64,000 nucleotides of DNA from positions 124,001 through 188,000 of the forward strand of contig WYBP01000014.1 of the NCBI GenBank assembly GCA_011525845.1, read 5' to 3'. Origin of the DNA: Gemmatimonadaceae bacterium. Its GTDB lineage: Bacteria; Gemmatimonadota; Gemmatimonadetes; Gemmatimonadales; Gemmatimonadaceae. The notes below the pieces were generated by a model. The model worked only from the letters and a program-made list of their open reading frames with translations, had not been told where the DNA came from and did no database searches. The translations under genes were made by a program, and so were the position numbers. Below are positions 35,978 through 41,848 of the stretch, piece after piece; the stretch's first letter is position 1, and each line of letters starts with the position of its first letter.

Positions 35978-36208
35978 GATGAGCGACGACTCGCGGCCGA
36001 TGAGCCACGACTCGCGGCCCATGAGCGACGACTCGCGACCGATGAGCAGCGACTCGCGGCCGATGAGCAACGACTCGCGGCCGATGAGCAACGACTCGCG
36101 GCCGATGAGCAACGACTCGCGGCCGATGAGCAACGACTCGCGGCCGATGAGCAACGACTAGCGGCCGATGAGCAACGACTAGCGGCCGATGAGCAACGAC
36201 TAGCGGCC
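35978..36208. repeat. 21-bp minisatellite, 11 tandem units
   Basis: Units of 21 bases keyed on GATGAGCAACGACTCGCGGCC. Seven consecutive units (from 36062) have identical GATGAGCAACGACT cores, four preceding units vary by one or two bases, and degenerate units extend to about 35880 and 36320. Because 21 is a multiple of three, several frames stay open: plus-strand DEQRLAA (a heptad, coiled-coil-like) and MSNDSRP, minus-strand LLIGRES and VVAHRPR. The last three units carry TAG in place of TCG. A 210-codon plus-strand frame (35846-36478) spans the array, but nothing else supports it as a gene. Confidence 0.88.
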
Positions 36209-36474
36209 GATGAGCGCCATCAAGTGCCCGCGCAGCTACGAGTAGCGAGCGATGAGCATCGACCAGCGATCGATGAGCAGCGCCGAGCGGACAATGAGCA
36301 ACGAGAAGTAGTCGATGACTCGCTTCAAGTGGGCTGTGAAACGAGTGCAGTAGCCGATGACGCCCCCTCGGCGGCCGATCACGCCGAACGAGTTCGGCCG
36401 CCCGTGCAGGACGCACACCGGCAGATCCCCCGGGGCCGATTGCGTCCACTCACATCCATTAGAAGGAGGGTACA

Positions 36475-36660
36475 GTGAACAAACAGCAGAAACCGGTGAT
36501 GGACTCGTACATCCGGGTGCGCTCGTCCCTCGACGCGTATCCAACGACGAGAAGCTTGAGCTACGCGAGCGCACGCGAGATGTTGGTGAGGGTCCCGCCG
36601 CTCACCTTGGTGCCGAGGTCACCCGCACCGCCGGAGTCCAGCTTCCAGTGGTCTGCCTGA
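36475..36660 (+). CDS. Small hypothetical ORF with strong ribosome binding site
   Basis: A 61-codon frame starting GTG, preceded at five bases by AAGGAGGG, the best Shine-Dalgarno in the island. The product starts MNKQQKPVMDSYIRVRSS and becomes Pro/Ser-rich with no recognised domain. It may be the 5' end of a gene truncated by the adjoining IS right-end copy. Confidence is low because the composition after residue 35 looks non-coding. Confidence 0.3.
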   Translation: MNKQQKPVMDSYIRVRSSLDAYPTTRSLSYASAREMLVRVPPLTLVPRSPAPPESSFQWSA

Positions 36661-36674
36661 GGGGAATGCTGACA

Positions 36675-36758
36675 ATACACCAGCGTGAGACTGGTATGGG
36701 GCACACTCCATCCTCGCCAGCGAGACGTGCGAACCGCCGGGCGTAGAATCGGGGCTCA
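36675..36758 (+). mobile_element. Second IS3-family right-end remnant
   Basis: 84 bases nearly identical to the right end of the element at 35311-35612 (from ATACACC through GGGGCTCA). No matching left end is seen upstream, so only the right end survives. It lies between the minisatellite region and the tip B module. Confidence 0.65.
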
Positions 36759-36771
36759 CCGCCGTCAATGA

Positions 36772-37203
36772 CTAGATGCCCCCGTTCGGTCCGCGTTCGG
36801 CCTTCAGCTTTGGGAACCAGACGCGCTCCAGTCGGTGCCAGATGGTCAATGCGATTGCCACACCCAGCAGCGCGGCGAGTGGGCACAGCAAGATGCTTCG
36901 CGCGACGGCGTTCGCGAGCCATCCGCTTGCTCCTAGCGGACTCCAATCCGGCGAGAACTCGAAGGAGAATCCTACGATCAGCGCAAGAAGAATCGAGCCA
37001 TACTGCAGCAAACCGCGTGACACGAGATAACGAGCGCGCCCAGCGGCTTGCGCCGCACGCGCCGTCTCAAGCTGAAGGGCGCGTGCCCGCTTCAACCGCC
37101 GCGCAGCCAGCAGACGCAAGTCCTTCTCCGATTTCATCGGTTCATACCCGGTGGAGAGTCTCGCCGACGCTCGTTCTCGAGCCGGACCAACCAGCTTCGC
37201 CAT
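36772..37203 (-). CDS. Two-helix membrane protein, candidate immunity protein for tip B
   Basis: A 143-residue protein from the ATG at 37203. A basic helical N-terminus (RRLKRARALQLETARAAQAAGRARYL) precedes two transmembrane helices: one around YGSILLALIVGFSF, and one around SILLCPLAALLGVAIAL. It starts 7 bases after the tip B stop, which indicates cotranslation. A membrane-embedded partner would suit a toxin that acts on membranes. No family is recognised; the immunity role is inferred from the toxin-immunity gene order. Confidence 0.5.
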   Translation of the reverse strand: MAKLVGPARERASARLSTGYEPMKSEKDLRLLAARRLKRARALQLETARAAQAAGRARYLVSRGLLQYGSILLALIVGFSFEFSPDWSPLGASGWLANAVARSILLCPLAALLGVAIALTIWHRLERVWFPKLKAERGPNGGI

Positions 37204-37210
37204 CACCACT

Positions 37211-37804
37211 CTAGTAGCCGATTCCAAGCCGGTTCTTGATGAGTTCGATCACAAGATAAGTTCCGGTCGAGACTGCCATTCGCCGTGGCGATCCCGTCGG
37301 GACGAAAGCGGCGTGATCACCGCTAGGTAGTTGGGCGCGGACGCCGTCCGCGACGCCGAGGCCCGCATCAGATGCAAGGGCAATTCCCGCCGCGGCCCGC
37401 GCTCGCCAAGCGAGAACTCCCGCGCGCACGGCCAGCGCCCCGCTGGCTACACCGACGACGACGTCAAGCGCTTGTCCCGCTTCCTCGAGCGGCTGATCTG
37501 CAGCGAGCAGACGTTGATACTCCGGCGAACAACCCGCACCAGTCGACCGATTGCATTCCTTGTATCCATCCGCCTGACTGTCGGCCTCTCTCGGACACTC
37601 TTTGGAACCGTCGGCCTGGCTATCCTTCTTGCAGTCGCTTAACCCGAACGGATCGGAATAGTTGACCGGATCCCCACCCGCAAATCCATAGACGTTCGCC
37701 CCACCCGCGATCCCAATCGGGTCCTGCTGCGTGGACCGCCCCGACCGCTGACGGATTCTGCGCTCCGCACCGACGCTTGGCCAGCACCCCGCGTGCGCAA
37801 CCAA
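37211..37804 (-). CDS. Orphan RHS C-terminal tip B, unrecognised hydrophobic effector
   Basis: A frame of 197 codons that begins within displaced RHS-core DNA (STQQDPIGIAGGANVYGF, then YSDPFGLSDC). A short tandem duplication follows: DSQADGSKEC and DSQADGYKEC. The C-terminal 100 residues have a long hydrophobic helical region (ALDVVVGVASGALAVRAGVL, then AAAGIALASDAGLGVADG) and a basic end. I recognise no catalytic motif; a pore-forming or membrane-acting toxin is possible. The RHS body upstream has been replaced by the recombinase gene, which starts 97 bases from the repeat on the other strand. Confidence 0.6.
   Translation of the reverse strand: MVAHAGCWPSVGAERRIRQRSGRSTQQDPIGIAGGANVYGFAGGDPVNYSDPFGLSDCKKDSQADGSKECPREADSQADGYKECNRSTGAGCSPEYQRLLAADQPLEEAGQALDVVVGVASGALAVRAGVLAWRARAAAGIALASDAGLGVADGVRAQLPSGDHAAFVPTGSPRRMAVSTGTYLVIELIKNRLGIGY
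37660..37733 (-). repeat. RHS-core 74-bp repeat, copy B
   Basis: Identical over 74 bases to copies A and D. Same orientation as copy D, 4699 bases apart, so recombination between B and D would excise the recombinase, tip C and toxin D and join the RHS body to tip B. Confidence 0.9.
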
Positions 37805-37830
37805 TCTGGGCAGAGCGCTGTCGACGGGTC

Positions 37831-39639
37831 ATGGAGACTCACTCGCGCGATCCCGTGCGGTCACTGCTCGCACACTACCACGCGCGCTTGCTGGCGCACC
37901 CCACCCTCGTCCGGCAGCTCGACGTGCTCGGCCTCGCCACGGCGGACACTCTCGCGACGCACCGCCTCGGATTCGCGGATCGCACGGCTGCGCGGACGCT
38001 GCTCCGTGGACCCGCGCGCGAGCGGACATGGTATCGCGACGCGTGGCGGGCCGCCGGGTTCCTGGTTCCGGCTGGATCCGAGCGCTTTCGGGGATGCATC
38101 GTCCTCCCCCTACAGGGCACCACCCGCGCCGTGGGCTTGCGCGTCTGTGAGCTCGGGGCGCCCGGGTCCCGTGCGCTCTGGAGCGACGCCGACGGGAGCC
38201 GAGTCTTCGCGCCGTCGAGCCCGGCGCGTCCGGAGTTCGCCAGCAGCCTCGTGGTCACCGTCGACCCATTCGACGCCCTCCTGCTGCGAGGCCTCGGGAC
38301 GGGGCACGTGTTGAGCCTGGACGCCATGTCCATCGCGGGCGCCGAGGATGCGGTCCTCGAGCGCCTGCGATCGACGGGAGCGCGGCGACTCCTCGTCGTA
38401 ATCCCCGGCACGACGGCCGGCCGGGCGCTGACGGAGCAGCTGGCTGGGCTGACGATCGCGCGGGCTAGGCTGCAGGGCCGGTTCCTTTCGGTGGTCCTCC
38501 TCCCCGCGGGCTGTCACCTGCGCGACGTATGGCGACTGCACGGCGCTGCAGCGGCTGCGGCGGTCCTCCGTGGCGCCTCATGGCGGCCGCCGCTCACGGT
38601 ATCCACGCGGGACCACACGACCGCACCACGGCGCCATCGGCTCCCGTGGCACGACGCCGTCGGCACGCTGGCCACGGCGTTCGGCGCGTACGTGGCACAC
38701 CTGGAAGCGGGCGGCGCGCCGCGCGACCTCGTCAAGCGCCGCGTCCGCGCGCTCGATGCGCTCCGTCGCTCGTGTGCCGAGTGCACCGAGTGTACCGCGC
38801 ACGCCGTCGTAGACATCGCGGCGCTTTCGGTGGCCTGCGTCGAGGCCTTCCAGACGTCGCAGCTCGCGCAAGTCGACCGCGCGGGTCTCCCCAGCCGGAA
38901 CGGCGTCATCCGCACCCTCTGCGATGTCCGGCACTTCCTGCGCTGGGCACACCGCGCGGGGTGCCTCCCCCAGGACGTCACGTCGGCGCTTCCACCGCTC
39001 CGTCGTACCGCCGCTGCGCCCCCGCCCGTCCTGACCGCTCCCGAGGTCGAGCGGATCCTCGACACGACGCCCGTCCGGACGCCGGGCGGCCTCCGGGATC
39101 GCGCCATGCTGGAGGTGCTCTATTCGAGCGGGATCCGGCGCGTCGAACTCGTCGGACTGGATGTGACCGACCTCGACGAGGTCCGCGGCACGCTCACGAT
39201 CCGCCGCGGCAAGGGCGGCACCGCGCGCGTGGTACCGCTGGGCCGACGGGCCCGGGGCTGGGTGGCACGGTACGTGGAGCGCGTCCGGGTCGCGCATCTC
39301 CGCACTGTCGGCGACCCAGCGCTCTTCCTGTCCCGGCGCGGACGGCGGGTCACCGCCAAGCTCGTCACCGGGCGCATGCGCGCGTGCCTGCGCGCGGCGG
39401 GGATCGAGAAGGCGGGGAGCTGCCACATCTTCCGACACTCGGCCGCGACGTTGATGCACGACCGGGGCGCCGACATCCGCGACCTGCAGGCACTGCTCGG
39501 CCACGCGTTGCTCACCAGCACGCAGCTCTACACACGCGTCTCGATGCAGCGCTTGCTCGCCGTGCACGCGCGGACCCACCCCGCGGAATCACAGGCGGCG
39601 GCGTACGGGTCGGCGGACATTACGCCGAGGACGCACTGA
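37831..39639 (+). CDS. Tyrosine recombinase with N-terminal degenerate primase-type TOPRIM region
   Basis: A 602-residue protein from the ATG at 37831. Residues 1-60 match the DnaG catalytic-core N-terminal domain (LLAHYHARLLAHPTLVRQL, LATHRLGFADRT). Residues 86-106 follow with RFRGCIVLPLQGTTRAVGLRV. Residues 139-205 occupy the TOPRIM position, but the acidic residues are lost: VVTVDPFDAL replaces hhhhEGxxD and VVIPGTTAGRAL replaces the DxDxxG strand. Residues 270-390 are an integrase N-terminal SAM-like domain. Residues 400-575 are the catalytic domain with Arg436, Lys461, His532, Arg535, His558 and Tyr567 all present. The recombinase looks active. It sits inside the RHS tip array and may act on it. 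Confidence 0.82.
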   Translation: METHSRDPVRSLLAHYHARLLAHPTLVRQLDVLGLATADTLATHRLGFADRTAARTLLRGPARERTWYRDAWRAAGFLVPAGSERFRGCIVLPLQGTTRAVGLRVCELGAPGSRALWSDADGSRVFAPSSPARPEFASSLVVTVDPFDALLLRGLGTGHVLSLDAMSIAGAEDAVLERLRSTGARRLLVVIPGTTAGRALTEQLAGLTIARARLQGRFLSVVLLPAGCHLRDVWRLHGAAAAAAVLRGASWRPPLTVSTRDHTTAPRRHRLPWHDAVGTLATAFGAYVAHLEAGGAPRDLVKRRVRALDALRRSCAECTECTAHAVVDIAALSVACVEAFQTSQLAQVDRAGLPSRNGVIRTLCDVRHFLRWAHRAGCLPQDVTSALPPLRRTAAAPPPVLTAPEVERILDTTPVRTPGGLRDRAMLEVLYSSGIRRVELVGLDVTDLDEVRGTLTIRRGKGGTARVVPLGRRARGWVARYVERVRVAHLRTVGDPALFLSRRGRRVTAKLVTGRMRACLRAAGIEKAGSCHIFRHSAATLMHDRGADIRDLQALLGHALLTSTQLYTRVSMQRLLAVHARTHPAESQAAAYGSADITPRTH

Positions 39640-39704
39640 CGGGGCCGCCGCAAAGGGTGAAGGGACACTCGCCGGTCGAAACCCGTCGCCATGGGCCTCC
39701 GGAG
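39640..39704. other. Short spacer after the recombinase gene
   Basis: No gene or clear hairpin is seen in these bases between the recombinase stop and the broken nucleotidyltransferase. Confidence 0.4.
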
Positions 39705-40035
39705 TCAGCCGGCGCTGACGAGCGCCGCCTCCCACGCGCGCTCAACGCCCAGAGCCGCGACCCACCGCTCACCGTAGGTGCGGTCGAGGTCGCCGCTCCG
39801 CAGCATGAGGAGCGTCACGACATCCTCCAGCTGGCGAGCGGAGCTGGCGAGCGGAGCTGCCGAGCCGTGCCCACGCGACTGAGCTGCGCGGGCTCCGCCT
39901 CGATCACCAGGTCGATATCGACGGTGGCCCTCGGCGCCCGATGGAAGCGGCTGCGACCGAGCCTGTGAGCATGAACGGCACGTCCGCGGACCTGAGCGCC
40001 GCCGCGATGCGGCGGAGCCGGCCGCCACCGGTCAT
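39705..40035 (-). pseudogene. Broken AbiEii-like nucleotidyltransferase
   Basis: The ATG at 40035 overlaps the previous stop (ATGA). The first residues, LRRIAAALRSADVPFMLTGS, then VAAAS, fit the start of AbiEii-type nucleotidyltransferases. The similarity then changes frame: RAPRATVDIDLVIEAEP carries the conserved DxD. The middle of the gene is missing. A third segment, EDVVTLLMLRSGDLDRTYGER, then WVAALGVERAWEAAL, matches the family C-terminus. At least one frameshift plus an internal deletion make it non-functional. Confidence 0.65.
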
Positions 40036-40244
40036 TGCACTGATGGTCGGTCGATGGCGGGCGCGGGGACGCCCGGGGACGGCGCTGGCGCTGCGGGGAC
40101 GGGCGCAGACTCTCCGGTCCGTGCTCGCGCCTCGGACCGAAGCCAGTCGCTCGCCTCGAACGCGAGTGCGATCCGCTCGCCCGAGCTCATGCGACGGAAC
40201 GCCTCGATCTGGGCCTGCGCTGCTTCGGCGGGCGTGTCTCCCAC
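40032..40244 (-). CDS. Small partner protein of the AbiEii-like nucleotidyltransferase
   Basis: From a GTG at 40244 the 70-residue product has AAQAQIEAFRRMSSGERIALAFEASDWL split over one helix pair, followed by a Pro/Ala-rich tail. Short proteins with the core FRRM(S/G)xxxRxxLAxxxS commonly precede AbiEii-like nucleotidyltransferases, as here with a 4-base overlap. It may be the antitoxin-like or accessory half of a defunct module. The tail looks degenerate. Confidence 0.45.
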   Translation of the reverse strand: MGDTPAEAAQAQIEAFRRMSSGERIALAFEASDWLRSEARARTGESAPVPAAPAPSPGVPAPAIDRPSVQ

Positions 40245-40295
40245 GCCGCCAAAGTCATGTCCGGGTCGTGAGCGGGCAACGGCCACTCGGGCTCG

Positions 40296-40955
40296 GTGGC
40301 CTTGCGCCGCGTCGAGCGGACTGACGGCCGTGCACGACAGGGGCTATGCTCCCAAGGTACGCAGTTCACGCAGCAGGACCCGATTGGGATCGCGGGTGGG
40401 GCGAATGTCTATGGGTTTGCGGGTGGGGATCCGGTCAACTTCTCGGATCCGTTCGGCCGTTGCCCTCCTGAGGACAACAACCTCGACGACTGCCAGACCG
40501 ATCAGAAGGGTGACAAGAAGAGCCAGTACTGCCCCGCAGGAACGCAAGGAACCCCTCCAAACTGCGCGAGCGTCAAGACAGGTGACGCGGTTGCCGGGAG
40601 TTGTCCGAACGTCAGCGGTCAGGAGTGGGATCTTGGGCAAGCCGCGATCAACACATCGATCGCTTCGGGTGTCGAGGAAGGCTTCGCGATCACGGGTACA
40701 GGAGTCATTCCTGCTACCGGACCGAACTTTCTCAGGGCGGAGGGAAGTCTCAGCGCGATCAATGGCTGGCCGACCGGAACTTCGACGCTCGTTCACTCAC
40801 ATCCGAGCGGTTACGGGATAAGTCCTGGCGACGTCAGCATGGCGAACAGTACCGGAATCCGAGTGGTCAGCGCCGGTGTGGGAACGAATCGGTACGGGTC
40901 GGCGAAGCGAGGCAGTCCCGCCGTGTCATGCAACATGCCGCAACGACCGGAGTGA
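40296..40955 (+). CDS. Orphan RHS C-terminal tip C with JAMM-type metal-site domain
   Basis: A frame of 219 codons. The first 25 codons are unrelated; RHS-core sequence starts at FTQQDPIGIAGG and ends SDPFGRCP. The effector region contains LVHSHPSGYGISPGDVSMAN. Its HxHP-x5-SxxD pattern is the JAMM/MPN zinc signature seen in JAB-domain peptidases and related RHS-linked domains. An upstream Glu (EEGFAITG) could supply the catalytic acid. A peptidase-like toxin is inferred. A lipoprotein gene starts 10 bases after the stop. Confidence 0.65.
   Translation: MALRRVERTDGRARQGLCSQGTQFTQQDPIGIAGGANVYGFAGGDPVNFSDPFGRCPPEDNNLDDCQTDQKGDKKSQYCPAGTQGTPPNCASVKTGDAVAGSCPNVSGQEWDLGQAAINTSIASGVEEGFAITGTGVIPATGPNFLRAEGSLSAINGWPTGTSTLVHSHPSGYGISPGDVSMANSTGIRVVSAGVGTNRYGSAKRGSPAVSCNMPQRPE
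40367..40440 (+). repeat. RHS-core 74-bp repeat, copy C
   Basis: Same 74-base block as copies A, B and D, with two substitutions (at repeat positions 40 and 49). It faces copy D head to head, with both toxin tips between them, so inversion would exchange tip D for tip C on the RHS body. Confidence 0.88.
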
Positions 40956-40965
40956 GGTGACTTCA

Positions 40966-41322
40966 ATGCGATTCTCGACTTCTTGGCCTCAACGACTGAT
41001 AGTCCTCGGCGTCGCTAGCGCTGCGTTGAGCGCGTGCACAACGACGGGGCGCTCCTACGAGTCGTCCGGCGCGCAAGCGCGGCGATGCGCGCCTCAGGGG
41101 CAGACCGTCGACAGCTCCTTCGTCGCAGCGCAGGCAGTGCGAGCAATCTCTGGCACAGCCGACCTGCTGCGCGTTGTGCAGTTTCAGGCGGTCCGAGCGC
41201 ACGGTTTGGAGGTTGGCATCGTTGTGTCTGTCGTGCGCTCCGACGCCACTGTCGGCGGTGGCGGTCTCGTCTGGGTAGACTCTGAGTCGGCATGCGCAAT
41301 TCTCCTGCGGCGGTACGAGTAG
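40966..41322 (+). CDS. Small lipoprotein, candidate immunity protein for tip C
   Basis: A 118-residue protein with a lipoprotein signal ending ALSACTTTG and a GGAGTGAGG ribosome binding region that overlaps the tip C stop. The mature part has a Cys-containing RRCAPQGQTVDSSF and a VGIVVSVVRSDATVGGGG strand pair. No family is recognised. Cotranslation with tip C and predicted periplasmic anchoring suggest immunity; this is context-based. Confidence 0.5.
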   Translation: MRFSTSWPQRLIVLGVASAALSACTTTGRSYESSGAQARRCAPQGQTVDSSFVAAQAVRAISGTADLLRVVQFQAVRAHGLEVGIVVSVVRSDATVGGGGLVWVDSESACAILLRRYE

Positions 41323-41323
41323 C

Positions 41324-41383
41324 GCCAAACCCAAAGTTCTGCTGACAGCGGCTGCGCCGCTGCAGCAGAACTTTGGGTTTGGC
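41324..41383. terminator. Long cruciform-type bidirectional terminator
   Basis: A perfect 21-bp inverted repeat (GCCAAACCCAAAGTTCTGCTG at the left, its complement at the right) encloses a second 7-bp hairpin (CAGCGGC-TGC-GCCGCTG). It lies exactly between the convergent tip C lipoprotein and tip D immunity genes, with 1-2 bases to either stop. Confidence 0.7.
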
Positions 41384-41385
41384 CA

Positions 41386-41820
41386 TCACGAGCGCCTCAA
41401 CAGAGTCCGGAGCTCCTCGACGAGTACCTTGGTGTCGTCGCCCCGGCCTGCTGCTGCTTCGATGAATCGCTCGAAACGCTGTCGTTCTCGTTCGCTGCGA
41501 ATTGTGTTGCGAGCTATTGCCTGCCGTGCGGCGGCAATTTGCGTCTCCCAACTCTGATTCCCTGCATCCCCAGGTCGTTCTTGGAGAATCGCCTCGAGGC
41601 CGTCACGCTGATGGGGCTCCAAGGTCATCGCCATCTCGTCGACGTCACGAGCAATCACGCGGAGGGCGTTGAGATTCGCGCGCTCCATCTCGCTGCGTAT
41701 CACGTGCCGGAAGTCCTCACCGCTCGGGAACTCCTGAACACGCTCGATGAACTCGATCACGCGTAGGAGACGCGCTCCCAGCGCTCTCGCTTCCTCTGAT
41801 CGCTTTGACGGTGCAGTCAC
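41386..41820 (-). CDS. Soluble helical protein, candidate immunity protein for RHS D
   Basis: A 144-residue, charged, all-helical protein without a signal or membrane segment. GTG start with a strong GGAGGGG ribosome binding site, 28 bases after the RHS D stop. No known domain. A cytoplasmic immunity protein is what a nuclease tip would need, so position and localisation agree. The role is inferred. Confidence 0.55.
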   Translation of the reverse strand: MTAPSKRSEEARALGARLLRVIEFIERVQEFPSGEDFRHVIRSEMERANLNALRVIARDVDEMAMTLEPHQRDGLEAILQERPGDAGNQSWETQIAAARQAIARNTIRSERERQRFERFIEAAAGRGDDTKVLVEELRTLLRRS

Positions 41821-41848
41821 TCACCCCTCCCAGTTTTCGCGCCGCGCA

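Noticed and set aside
35978-36208. CRISPR array
   Set aside because: The 21-bp units are directly adjacent with no spacers, and no cas genes are near.
35846-36478. Confident coiled-coil gene over the minisatellite
   Set aside because: No ribosome binding site, no sequence outside the repeat that looks coding, and other frames are equally open. Kept as a finding only.
37777-37830. Longer start for the recombinase gene
   Set aside because: These codons lie in the divergent RHS tip border and add no recognisable sequence; the ATG at 37831 starts just before the TOPRIM-N similarity.
41324-41383. Integron attC site
   Set aside because: The arms are perfectly complementary and lack the RYYYAAC/GTTRRRY core pair; the recombinase here is not of the IntI type.
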